This document shows positions 27,065 through 35,480 of a DNA stretch of 64,000 nt, in pieces. The translations under genes and the position numbers were made by a program. The stretch spans positions 1-64,000 of the forward strand of contig JAEUJZ010000088.1 in the NCBI GenBank assembly GCA_016794505.1, in the 5' to 3' direction. The stretch is from Myxococcales bacterium. Lineage in GTDB: Bacteria; Myxococcota_A; Polyangia; Palsa-1104; JAEUJZ01. Under the pieces are notes generated by a model. It had not been told where the DNA came from. It made no database searches and saw only the letters and a list, made by a program, of their open reading frames with translations. Each line of letters starts with the position of its first letter. The first letter of the stretch is position 1.

Positions 27065-28099
27065 TTACTGCGTCGGGCTGCTGCGCTCTCGGGTCGAGCG
27101 CCGATATTGCGCCGGGGTCGTTCCGGTCCAGCGCTTGAAGGCCCGTTGGAACGAGGCTGCGTCCAGAAAACCGAGCAGGAATCCGACTTCGCCTGTGGCG
27201 ATCCGGTCCTCTCGCAGGTAGCGCAAGGCCAGGTCGCGGCGAAGCTCAAAAAGGACCTGGGCGAAGCTCGAACCCTCGCTCTGCAGACGGCGCTGCAGGC
27301 TGCGTGGACTCATGTGCAGCTTCACGGCGACGGCCGTAATCGCTGGCTCACGATGCGGCAGTTCGTCCAGCATGCAGCGTCGCACAGCGTCCTGGAAGCG
27401 GTTCTGCTCGGGTAGCTCCGACAGCAGCCCCGTAAGCTGCCGATCCAGCATCGCCAGGAGGCGCGGCTCGGCTTGGCGCTGCGTCCGCGCCAGCAGGGCG
27501 CGATCCAGAATCAGCTCGTTGCGCGGGCAACCGTACTGCACGGGTGCGCGAAAGATCCGCTCGTGCTCGCTAACCCGCGCCGGCCGGGGGTGTACGAAGC
27601 AGACTGCTCGCGGCACGAATTCCTCGCCGACGGTCTGCCTTCCCTGCAAGAGCGACAGCGCAAGCAGGCCTTCGACGGGATGGCGGGGCGGCGTGCTGGG
27701 TTCGTGATAGTGACCATGCACCAGCCGCACGACGTCCGGGTCTTCTTCGACGGTTAGGAAGACACCCTGGTTGACGAGCCGGATGTACCGACTGGCCAGC
27801 CGATAGTGATCGCCGAGAGTGGCACAGCTTCGCAGTGCGAAGGCGAGGACATCAAACAGATCCTCGGCGCAGCGGACGATCCACTCGGCCAAGTGCAGAC
27901 CAAAGTCGCGATCTTCGGTGAGTCGGGCTGCTTCGTCCCACAAGCGCAGCTCCTGGGAATGCAGGAGGTCCGCGTCGGGGCCGGCGAGCAGCGCTGGGCT
28001 CAGCCCGGCGGCGGCGAGGAGCACTGGCGGTGGCACCCCCGCATTCGCCGCGAAAGCAGCCACGGCCAGGATGGCCTTGGTAGTGCGAGCACGGCGCAT
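27065..28099 (-). CDS. AraC-family transcriptional regulator with PF12625-like N-terminal domain
   Basis: 344 residues from ATG 28099 (MRRARTTKAILAVAAFAANAG); the much longer upstream frame is a shadow. The N-terminal ~200 residues follow the arabinose-binding-like domain of OruR/ArgR-type regulators (LLAAAGLSPALLAGPDADL, WDEAARLTEDRDFGLHLAE). The C-terminal ~100 residues hold two HTH motifs: ITAVAVKLHMSPRSLQRRLQ and ATGEVGFLLGFLDAASFQRA, ending FKRWTGTTPAQYRR, the AraC signature. It lies between the radical SAM gene (172-base gap) and the RoxA-like operon (339-base gap), all on one strand, so it may control either or both. The effector is unknown. Confidence 0.9.
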   Translation of the reverse strand: MRRARTTKAILAVAAFAANAGVPPPVLLAAAGLSPALLAGPDADLLHSQELRLWDEAARLTEDRDFGLHLAEWIVRCAEDLFDVLAFALRSCATLGDHYRLASRYIRLVNQGVFLTVEEDPDVVRLVHGHYHEPSTPPRHPVEGLLALSLLQGRQTVGEEFVPRAVCFVHPRPARVSEHERIFRAPVQYGCPRNELILDRALLARTQRQAEPRLLAMLDRQLTGLLSELPEQNRFQDAVRRCMLDELPHREPAITAVAVKLHMSPRSLQRRLQSEGSSFAQVLFELRRDLALRYLREDRIATGEVGFLLGFLDAASFQRAFKRWTGTTPAQYRRSTRERSSPTQ

Positions 28100-28271
28100 A
28101 GGAAATGCTAGCGACGGACGGCGCCGGGGGTCAAGACGAATATCGGGGCATTTCCGCAGGCGTTGAGCTCTTGTCTGAGGTCTGTACTTAGGTCGTGGCC
28201 TCCCGGTCCCCGTGGATCGAAACCGTCCTTCGAGCGGTCTGGGATGACCCGGTTGCCTGTGCCGCTTCCAT

Positions 28272-29939
28272 CTACTGGCTGGAAGCAGACATGATCTGCT
28301 GTCGCTGACGCCACCACGAGTAATAGGCTCCCTTGTACCCCAACGATACGGCGCGCTGCAGGAAGGGGTTGTCGGCGTAGTTGTTGTCGTCTTGCCCATC
28401 CCCGGCCACGGTGGGCAGGGCCACTCGATAGTGCTCAGAGGCCGGGACGTACTCCTGAATCCAGCGGATCGTATTCGTCCAGCGACCGTTGGGGCGCGAG
28501 AGGGTCTCGGGGGCTTCGGGCAGGTCCGGCGAGAAATAGAACACCGGGCGTACGCGTCCCTGCTCATCGAACCAGAACTGCCGCTCGTATTCGGAAAGCG
28601 ATGCGCAGCGTTCGAGCGGTTCGAGAAAGATGGGACCCTGCGCCGTGTTCGACTGCAGCCCGCGGATGACCTTGCGCCCCGACGACTCGGCAGCCATGCG
28701 CACACCCAGGGGGGCATGCGGGAAGACTTGCAGCCCCAGCGTGTAACCGACCACCGTGGTCGGCAGCGCGAGCGTCGCGTCCATAGCGGCTTTGACGGTG
28801 TCGATGGTCTCACCGGGCAGCCCCAAGAGCAGCTCGGTCGTCACCATGATGTGGCGATCAGCCAAGAGCCGGGTTACCCGCTGCACGTCCGCCAGCGTGT
28901 AGACCAAGCCAACGCGTCCGCGCGGCGCGGCCCACACCGCTAGGTGTTCCCGACACACATGCTCGGCCGAGATGCACACGCCTCGGCAGCCGGCGTGCGC
29001 GAGCAGATCCGCTAGCTCTTCATCGAAAGGCAGAGGGTGCGCATAGATCCACAGCCGCAGATCGCGCAGCGGGCTCAGCGCGCTCTGTTTGCGAGCGATG
29101 ATCTCGCGCAGGATCGCCTTGCTGTGGCCGATGGCGAGATTGAACTCGCTGTCGGTGGTGTGGATGTCATAGATGCCCTGCCCTAGCAGCGACTCCAGCT
29201 CGTCAACGACTGCGTCAACGCTGCGCCGAGCGATCACTGTGCCCTTGGCATCCGGTTCGATGCAGTGATTGCAGGCGAAGGGACAGCCGTTCTTGGTAAG
29301 GAGATTGCCGAGCCCGCCGCGGTCGTAGTAGGTGCGGTTGTCGATGCGGAAGGGGACACCAGAGCGCCGGGCATAGCGGGCCTGGATATGCCGACCCAGC
29401 GTGGCACCGGCCAGCGGAGGCGCAGAATCCGCGGCGGCCTGAACCGACTTGCCGTCGTACAGGAGAAGTCCACGGATGGTGCCAGGCGACCGTCCACTCG
29501 CCAGCGCATGAGCCAGAGCACACAAGATCAGCTCACCAGGGCCCTTCACGCCGTAGGGGACGTTGAAGTACTCCATCGCCGCGTACGGCATCGACGAAAA
29601 GCCTGCTCCGCCCAGCACGATGGGGGCCGTCGTGGCAGCCCGGATCTGATCGATCACAAGCCGATGATCGGGCAGAAACACCCGCTGCTCTTGCGGCTGC
29701 ACGCTGCCGGCGTTGCGCAGCGTGACCCCGACGAGCAGCGGCTGGTGATCCGCAAAGTAGGCGGCAAGTACGCCGCGCCAGTCATCGGGGTGCCAGGTTA
29801 GGTCGATGACGTCGACATCGAACCCTTCCGTCTCCAAATGGGAACACAAAATGTCCAGGGCATAGGGTGTGACGCCGGGTCGGACGAAGTTGGGATTCAC
29901 CAATGCGACAAGGCCCTTTTCGCTGCGCGGCTCGGTCAT
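28272..29939 (-). CDS. Cobalamin-binding-type radical SAM enzyme
   Basis: 555 residues from ATG 29939, with GGAG nine bases upstream. Residues 1-160 form a Rossmann-like B12-binding domain (LVALVNPNFVRPGVTPYALD, IVLGGAGFSSMP) that lacks the DxHxxG cobalamin-ligand motif, as in several B12 radical SAM families. The radical SAM cluster motif CPFACNHC lies at 219-226 (Cys219, Cys223, Cys226), followed by a GIYDIHTTDSEFN strand and TTELLLGLPGETIDTVKAAM. The C-terminal ~100 residues are specific to the subfamily. Such enzymes methylate unactivated carbons or remodel rings; the tryptophan methylase TsrM is one comparison, not a firm assignment. It follows the permease-binding-protein gene by 60 bases, so it is probably in the ergothioneine-linked operon. 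Confidence 0.85.
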   Translation of the reverse strand: MTEPRSEKGLVALVNPNFVRPGVTPYALDILCSHLETEGFDVDVIDLTWHPDDWRGVLAAYFADHQPLLVGVTLRNAGSVQPQEQRVFLPDHRLVIDQIRAATTAPIVLGGAGFSSMPYAAMEYFNVPYGVKGPGELILCALAHALASGRSPGTIRGLLLYDGKSVQAAADSAPPLAGATLGRHIQARYARRSGVPFRIDNRTYYDRGGLGNLLTKNGCPFACNHCIEPDAKGTVIARRSVDAVVDELESLLGQGIYDIHTTDSEFNLAIGHSKAILREIIARKQSALSPLRDLRLWIYAHPLPFDEELADLLAHAGCRGVCISAEHVCREHLAVWAAPRGRVGLVYTLADVQRVTRLLADRHIMVTTELLLGLPGETIDTVKAAMDATLALPTTVVGYTLGLQVFPHAPLGVRMAAESSGRKVIRGLQSNTAQGPIFLEPLERCASLSEYERQFWFDEQGRVRPVFYFSPDLPEAPETLSRPNGRWTNTIRWIQEYVPASEHYRVALPTVAGDGQDDNNYADNPFLQRAVSLGYKGAYYSWWRQRQQIMSASSQ

Positions 29940-29999
29940 TGTTGATTCTCCACAGAAGAAGGGGACGTGAACAAACACAGGGATGCAGGAAACAGAGGC

Positions 30000-31565
30000 T
30001 CATGGGGTCTGCTTGGCCGTGGCCAGCCCCTGACGGAAGCGAGAGACCACGAGCTCAACGGGCTGCCTTTCGCCATCCACCTGCAGGTTCAGCCGACGCA
30101 TCGCCTCGGTGGAGATCCGACCGGACAGAGAAGAGATCGCGACGCCAAGCGCCGGGATGCGGGCCAACGCGTCAGCGCGTGCCACGAACACCGCCTCGTA
30201 CGGGGGGAACCACATTTGGTCGTCCTCAAGCTGCACGAGGTCTAGCCTCTCGATAAGTCCTTCGGTGGAGTTGCTGGCAATCAGGTCGACCTCGCTCGCC
30301 GCGAGCGCGTGGAAGGCGAGCGACAGGTCCATCTCGCGCGGGGCCTGGCCGAGCTGAATGCCATAGCGTGTCGCTAGGCCAGGAAAGCCGTCGGCCCGAG
30401 TCAGGAAGTCAGGACCGAAGGCGGCCCGCAGCGTGCCCGCGTGTCGCGCGACATCGGAAAGTGTGCGCAGCCCCAAGCGGCGGGCGGTCTCGCGGCGCAC
30501 CAGGATGGCGAAGTCGTTGCGAAAGCCCAGCGGATCCGAGATCTCAAAGCCAAAACGCTGGCGATATTCTCGCCGGACTTGCTCGTGGACGACGCGGGGG
30601 GCAGGGCCGGCCGGGTGCTTGAGAATGGTCGTGAAGGAGGTTCCGGTGTACTCGGGGTAAATGTCGATCTCGGCGGCTGCCAAGGCTTGGTGACACAGCG
30701 CGCCGCCAAGCTCGAAGTGGCGCTCGACGCGGATACCGGCTGACTCTAGCGTCTGGGCCAGAAGCTCTCCCAGGATGCGCTGCTCGGTGAAGTCCTTCGA
30801 GCCCACTCGCAAAAGCGGTGCGCTGGCCGCGCCCGAGACGATCTGCGCCCGACCGGCCCAAGCGCCGGCTGCCAGCACCGCAGCGATCGCCGCAACCGTC
30901 ACGGCGGCAAGGCCACGCACTCGCGCGCGTCCACCGTGCGCCCGCGCATCGAGGTTGCGCGACAACAGGGCCAGCGCGATGTCCAGAGCGACAGCCAGCG
31001 CCGCGGCGGGCACCCCACCGCGCAGCAGCAGCCCGGTGTCGTGCATGCGCAGCCCGCGAAAGATGTAGGAACCCAGACCGCCGGCACCGATGGCCGCCGC
31101 CACCGTCGCGACCCCAACCGCCGTCGCTGTGGCGACTCGCAGGCCAGCCACGATGACCGGCAGGGCCAGCGGAAGCTCGACCTGCAGCAGCCGCTGTCGT
31201 GGGGTCATGCCCATGGCCAAGGCGGCATCGCGCACCGCGGGGTCAATCCCGGTGATGCCGGTCACGGTCGCGCGAACGATCGGCAGCAGCGCGTACAGCA
31301 AAAGCGCAATGATCGCGGTGCGGGCGCCGATGCCGCCAATCCACGGCAGCGGGATCAGGAAGCCGAACAGAGCCAGACTGGGAATCGTCTGCAACACGCC
31401 CGCAGCGGCCAGGATGAACCGTCCCAGCGTCGGACGGCGGACGGCAACCACACCAAGCGGGATGGCGAGCGCAGTGGCGCCAGCGGTGGCCAGGAGGACC
31501 AGCTGCACGTGTTGCCCGGTCAGCGCGACCAGTTCGAGTGTAGGGGGGGTCAAGCCGGTCCCCAC
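30000..31565 (-). CDS. ABC transporter permease fused to substrate-binding domain (EgtU-like; OpuC/ProWX family)
   Basis: 521 residues. The N-terminal ~205 residues are a permease with about five helices and the EAA loop (AALAMGMTPRQRLLQVELPL, 114-133). Another helix (~218-236) anchors a periplasmic binding domain from LLRVGSKDFTEQRILGELLA (251-270) to the end, of the OsmF/OpuCC type, with EIDIYPEYTGT. Fused proteins of this layout were long annotated as choline/betaine importers; EgtU, the ergothioneine importer of pneumococcus and Helicobacter, has the same layout. It overlaps the ATPase gene by 16 bases and is downstream of egtD-egtB, so ergothioneine is the most likely ligand. Betaine, choline or another trimethylammonium compound remains possible. 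Confidence 0.85.
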   Translation of the reverse strand: MGTGLTPPTLELVALTGQHVQLVLLATAGATALAIPLGVVAVRRPTLGRFILAAAGVLQTIPSLALFGFLIPLPWIGGIGARTAIIALLLYALLPIVRATVTGITGIDPAVRDAALAMGMTPRQRLLQVELPLALPVIVAGLRVATATAVGVATVAAAIGAGGLGSYIFRGLRMHDTGLLLRGGVPAAALAVALDIALALLSRNLDARAHGGRARVRGLAAVTVAAIAAVLAAGAWAGRAQIVSGAASAPLLRVGSKDFTEQRILGELLAQTLESAGIRVERHFELGGALCHQALAAAEIDIYPEYTGTSFTTILKHPAGPAPRVVHEQVRREYRQRFGFEISDPLGFRNDFAILVRRETARRLGLRTLSDVARHAGTLRAAFGPDFLTRADGFPGLATRYGIQLGQAPREMDLSLAFHALAASEVDLIASNSTEGLIERLDLVQLEDDQMWFPPYEAVFVARADALARIPALGVAISSLSGRISTEAMRRLNLQVDGERQPVELVVSRFRQGLATAKQTP

Positions 31566-32335
31566 GAAGGCGCAATGGTCTCTAAAAAGGCACCGGCTAG
31601 GCCATCGCGCGCCTGGGCAAATTCGTTCGGCGGCGCGACGAGCGACAGGCGTCCCGATTCCAGCAGCGCCACGCGCGTCCCCACCACCAGCGCTTCACGA
31701 ATGTCATGGGTGACAAAGATCGCGGTCTTGCCTAGGCGGGCCATCATGTCGCGAAACTCGCGCTGCAGCGAGGTCCGGCTGAGCGGATCGAGGGCGCTGA
31801 ACGGCTCATCCAAAAGCAGGATCGGCGGATCGCCAGCCAGGGCACGCGCCACGCCCACTCGCTGCCGCTGGCCGCCGGATAGCTCGTGCGGAAAGCGGTG
31901 TCCGAACTGCTCGGCGGGCAGCCCGACTAGCTGCAGCAGCGACGCGATGCGGCGCTGGACGACATCGGGCTGCTGCCCCTGCAGCGTCGGCACGACGGCA
32001 ACGTTGCGGGCGACGGTGAAGTGGGGAAACAAGCCGCCTTCTTGAATCACGTAGCCGATCCGCCTGCGGAGCTGAATGGCATCCCAGGCCATGGTCGAAA
32101 GTCCTTCGACCCGGACCTCGCCCTGCGTCGGCTCGACGAGGCGGTTGACTAGGCGCAGGGCTGTTGTCTTGCCACTGCCCGACAGCCCGAGCAGAACGAG
32201 GATCTCGCCAGCCTCGACATCGAGCGAAAGCTCATCCAAGACCGCGGTCGTTGCGCCCGGCGGGCAGTAGCTGACGCGGCGGAAAGAAATGACGGTTTCC
32301 GCGGCGTTGGACGTCGAGTTCTGGGTGAGCTGCAT
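31550..32335 (-). CDS. ABC transporter ATP-binding protein (EgtV/OpuCA-like)
   Basis: 261 residues with all ATPase motifs: Walker A GLSGSGKT (50-57), Q-loop VIQEGGLFPHFT (from 96), signature ELSGGQRQRV (151-160), Walker B PILLLDEP (171-178), D-loop and H-loop IFVTHD. Family: QAT-type (quaternary amine) importers. It lacks the C-terminal CBS pair with which ProV/OpuAA sense ionic strength, arguing against a simple osmoprotectant role. The stop overlaps the start of the permease/binding-protein gene. It begins 126 bases after egtB, so the four genes are probably one transcript. Confidence 0.9.
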   Translation of the reverse strand: MQLTQNSTSNAAETVISFRRVSYCPPGATTAVLDELSLDVEAGEILVLLGLSGSGKTTALRLVNRLVEPTQGEVRVEGLSTMAWDAIQLRRRIGYVIQEGGLFPHFTVARNVAVVPTLQGQQPDVVQRRIASLLQLVGLPAEQFGHRFPHELSGGQRQRVGVARALAGDPPILLLDEPFSALDPLSRTSLQREFRDMMARLGKTAIFVTHDIREALVVGTRVALLESGRLSLVAPPNEFAQARDGLAGAFLETIAPSWGPA

Positions 32336-32461
32336 GGTTACGTCACCAAGCCATCGAGAATACGTGCGGGCGCCACACCTGCGGCAGAATCCCGCGGCGA
32401 AATTTTTCGCCTGGCGAACTCATCCAGCCTCGGTGTGAAGGCGTATGGGCCGAGCCAAGAG

Positions 32462-33733
32462 CTAGCGCACCACGCGAAAGCTGGTGAAGGGGAAGGGATA
32501 GGTGCGGCGATACCAGTTGCGAAAGCTACAGCGAAGCAGAGCGTCTTCCGTGGCCCACGATGCGCCAAAGACGATGTCGTGTTCGCCATCGAAGAAGTCC
32601 GCGGAATAGCCGGGGTAGGTGCGAGCCCAGGGGGTAAAGCCAGGCAGCGGTGCGAAAGGCGACGCGGTCCATTCCCAGCCATTGCCCACCAGTTCCTCGA
32701 CGCCCCAGGCGCTGCAGCCGGCTGGAAACTGACCCACGGGAGTCGGATACCAGCGTCGGAAACCAAAGTTCCCATGCTCGGCTGCTGGTGCCGCGTTGCC
32801 CCAGGGATACGCGCGCAGCGAGCCATCGGGCGTGCCGTACGCGGCGCGGTGAAGTTCTGCTTCGCTGGGCAGCCGGCCGCCGGCCCAGGCGCAGTAGCTG
32901 CGCGCTTGCATTCCCGAGACCTGCACCGGGAATCCGGCCCCGGCATCGAAGGGAATTGGACCGAAGAGCGTCTTGATCGCAGGCTCGCCTTTTTTGTCCT
33001 GCGTCCACGACTGCGGGTACAGCTCGGCGCGCGATCCATGGGCTTCGAAAAAAATCCGCCAGTCGTGATTTCGCACCGGCAGCGAGTCGATCGAAAACGC
33101 AGAAACCTCGACGGTGATCTGGCCGAATTCGTTGTCCCAGCCGAACGGGATCTGCTCCCACATGGCACCCAGAATCGCGGGGCCGGCCGCGATGTGTCGG
33201 GGTTCCGCCGCGCGTCCGAATCCGGTCTCGGGTGCTGGGATCCAAGGGGGGCGCGCGATCAGATCCGGCGGGCTTTCGGCCAGCATGTACAGCAGCGTTT
33301 CGTGGTGCATCCACTCGTGCTCTAGCACGATGTGCAGCACGCGCCCGCCCGCGCACAAGACATCGTCAGACCGTGACAGCACATCGGGCAGCACATGCAG
33401 GATGGCGGCGCGCACGTCGTCGCGATAGGCCAGGGTCTCGTCGATGGACGGCCAGCAGCTGATGCGCTGCGCCTGGGCACCTGCGGGATCTGCGGGATCG
33501 ATGCCGCGGGCATACAGATCGTCCATGCGCGGGTGATGCGGGGCGAGTCCCAGCGCGCCACGCCCGATCTGATTCCACGCGAACGCTGGCAAGTGACCTA
33601 CGTAAAACAGAATCGGGTGGCGCAGATGAATGGGCTGCGTCCGCCAAGCCTGGCGCGGAACCAGCGCGAACAGCGCATCGGATCGCTGCCAGGCCGCAAA
33701 GAAGGCTGCACGGAAGGTGTCTAGCTGCGACAT
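32462..33733 (-). CDS. egtB: Ergothioneine biosynthesis sulfoxide synthase EgtB
   Basis: 423 residues. An N-terminal DinB-like four-helix domain holds the non-haem iron ligands: His47 (VGHLPAF) and the H-x3-H-x-E motif at 139-145 (HEWMHHE). The C-terminal formylglycine-generating-enzyme-like domain ends ASWATEDALLRCSFRNWYRR..FTSFRVVR. EgtB joins hercynine (N-alpha-trimethylhistidine) to cysteine or gamma-glutamylcysteine with O2 to form the sulfoxide precursor of ergothioneine. Selenoneine synthase SenA is a close homologue, but no senB/senC-like neighbours are present. Its ATG shares one base with the stop of egtD (TGATG), proving tight coupling. No EgtC amidohydrolase or EgtE lyase is in the window, so the lyase step may be supplied elsewhere. 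Confidence 0.93.
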   Translation of the reverse strand: MSQLDTFRAAFFAAWQRSDALFALVPRQAWRTQPIHLRHPILFYVGHLPAFAWNQIGRGALGLAPHHPRMDDLYARGIDPADPAGAQAQRISCWPSIDETLAYRDDVRAAILHVLPDVLSRSDDVLCAGGRVLHIVLEHEWMHHETLLYMLAESPPDLIARPPWIPAPETGFGRAAEPRHIAAGPAILGAMWEQIPFGWDNEFGQITVEVSAFSIDSLPVRNHDWRIFFEAHGSRAELYPQSWTQDKKGEPAIKTLFGPIPFDAGAGFPVQVSGMQARSYCAWAGGRLPSEAELHRAAYGTPDGSLRAYPWGNAAPAAEHGNFGFRRWYPTPVGQFPAGCSAWGVEELVGNGWEWTASPFAPLPGFTPWARTYPGYSADFFDGEHDIVFGASWATEDALLRCSFRNWYRRTYPFPFTSFRVVR

Positions 33734-34698
33734 CAGACCTGCGCCCTGCGAACCAGGACCAGCGCGAACTGCTGCTCGGGATCGCTGAACCAGTCATCCA
33801 CCCACAGGCCGGCATCAGCCAGGTCGCGGACGAAGCGCTCGCGTGTGAACTTGCAGCTGATCTCGGTACGGATCTCGCTGCCCTCGTGCATGTCGAGGCG
33901 TAGATCGAGGCCGCGCAGGTGTACCGACGTATCGCGCAGGGCTCGCAGGCGCATCTCGATCCAGGCGTGGTGGGTATCGAAGAAGGCGCGATGTGCGAAG
34001 GCGGAGGGATCGAAGTCGCCCTGAAAGCGACGGTTCAGCACCGTGAGCGTGTTGCGATTGAAGGCGGCGGTGACGCCCTGCGGGTCGTTGTAGGCCGCTT
34101 CGATGCGCGCCGGATCTTTGACCAGATCGATGCCCACCAAGAACCGATCGCGGGCCCCCATGCCCGCTGCCAGTTGTTGCAGGAAGGCCTGCCGTTCGTG
34201 CGGGTGCAGGTTGCCGATGGTGCCGGCGAAAAACACGATCAGCCGCTGCCCCGGCGGGCCCAAGCGATCGAGGTCATGGACGAAGTTGCCGACGACCCCG
34301 CGGAACTGACAGCGCGGATAGTCGGCCGCCAGCCGCGCGAGCGATTGCCGCACAAAGAGTTCGTTGATGTCGAGCATGGTGCAGGACCAGTCGTCCTGCG
34401 ATCGCGGCCAGGCATCGAGCAGCAGGCGGATCTTGCGACCGGCGCCACTGCCCAGCTCCACCAGGTGCTGGCAGCCGCTGCGCTCCACGATGCGCGGTGC
34501 CCAGTGCTCCAGAATCGCGATCTCGGTGCGCGTCGGATAGTAGACATCGAGCGCGGTGATGCGCTCGAAGAGCTCGCTGCCTACGTCATCGTAAAAGTAG
34601 TGTGGCGGGATCTCGGGAAGTGCGCGGCTGAGGCTCTCGCGCAGGGCGGCGCGCTCGGCTTCCGAAGGACGGGACGACTCTCCAACTGCGACATCCAT
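33733..34698 (-). CDS. egtD: L-histidine N-alpha-methyltransferase EgtD
   Basis: 321 residues, the usual EgtD length. Family marks: IPPHYFYDDVGSELFERIT near the start, YYPTRTE, the SAM-binding VELGSGAGRK, FAGTIGNLHPHERQ with the histidine-binding Asn, YNDPQGVTAAFNRN, and IRTEISCKF carrying the Glu-x-Ser pair that contacts the substrate amino group in the mycobacterial enzyme. It trimethylates histidine to hercynine, the first step of ergothioneine synthesis. It heads the cluster, overlapping egtB by one base. No strong RBS precedes the ATG, so the start is chosen from homology of the N-terminus. Confidence 0.95.
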   Translation of the reverse strand: MDVAVGESSRPSEAERAALRESLSRALPEIPPHYFYDDVGSELFERITALDVYYPTRTEIAILEHWAPRIVERSGCQHLVELGSGAGRKIRLLLDAWPRSQDDWSCTMLDINELFVRQSLARLAADYPRCQFRGVVGNFVHDLDRLGPPGQRLIVFFAGTIGNLHPHERQAFLQQLAAGMGARDRFLVGIDLVKDPARIEAAYNDPQGVTAAFNRNTLTVLNRRFQGDFDPSAFAHRAFFDTHHAWIEMRLRALRDTSVHLRGLDLRLDMHEGSEIRTEISCKFTRERFVRDLADAGLWVDDWFSDPEQQFALVLVRRAQV

Positions 34699-34925
34699 CC
34701 GGGGGCTGTTCTGTGGGGGACTGCTAGCGTAGGCCGCTGACGTGCCGGGCCGAAAAGTCGGCTCACGCTCTCAGTGTATCAAGGGGAGTCCTCACGGCTT
34801 TCGGCAAAGTCGAACACAACGGGTCGATTTCGCTCGATGCATGAGGCGAATCAACGTGGGACGCCAAGCCAAACGGAACCGCAAGCGCTGCGCACGGGTG
34901 AAGACTCACTGCCGCGCGGGGACGA

Positions 34926-35340
34926 GTGGGAACACGCCGGCTCGAAGATGCGCCGCCGAGTCGGCCCTGTGTGCTGCGCAAGCGACCGCACCTTGTGATC
35001 CTCGATCGGATGCTGCCCGGACCGAATGGCCTATCGATCTGCCGCCGTCTGCGGCCCGCCTACATCGGGCTCATCTTGATGCTCACGGCGCGCGACACAC
35101 CGACGGATCAGAGGCTAGGTTTGGAGCTCGGCGCAGATGACGACCTGACCAAACCGACGCGACCGCGCATGCTTCTGGCGCGCAGTCGAGCGCTGCTGCG
35201 TCGAGACAGCTCGACTTCGAGCCGTGAATCGGAGCGCCTGCGCTGCGGCGACCTGCGGATCGATCCGCGAGCTCGGAAGGTCCGCGCACGTGAGGTGCCG
35301 ATTGCTGCTGGCCATGCCTGCCGGACGATCTGCGGAGTCG
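34926..35340 (+). pseudogene. Decayed OmpR/PhoB-type response regulator
   Basis: The open frame encodes the core of a receiver domain: PHLVILDRMLPGPNGLSIC (phospho-acceptor Asp of ILDxMLPG), then ILMLTARDTPTDQRLGLELG and ADDDLTKPTRPRMLLARSRA (where K of TKP is the conserved lysine). The N-terminal strand with the acidic pair is missing or out of frame, and the winged-helix domain breaks off after LRCGDLRIDPRARKV, running into unrelated sequence. GADDYLxKPF has decayed to GADDDLTKPT. No sensor kinase is adjacent. I read this as a gene fragment left by deletion and frameshift. It is flanked by non-coding sequence from 34699 to 34925 and from 35341 to 35480. Confidence 0.75.
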
Positions 35341-35480
35341 GTGTGGGCCAAACCGATTGCCCATGCATGAGTTCTTCTGCGATCTAATGAGATCTGTTGC
35401 ACCGCTGCCCGCCCCGCCCCAGGGCAGTACAAACACAACGCTCGGGACCTCATGCCAGGCCACCAGCCAGGAGCCAGCCC

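Noticed and set aside
28100..28813. N-terminal extension of the AraC-family gene
   Set aside because: It would overlap the radical SAM gene by hundreds of bases and encodes Arg/Pro/Ser-rich shadow; AraC homology begins after ATG 28099.
32462..33733. Selenoneine synthase SenA instead of EgtB
   Set aside because: SenA is an EgtB homologue but normally sits with senB and senC; neither is present and egtD is adjacent.
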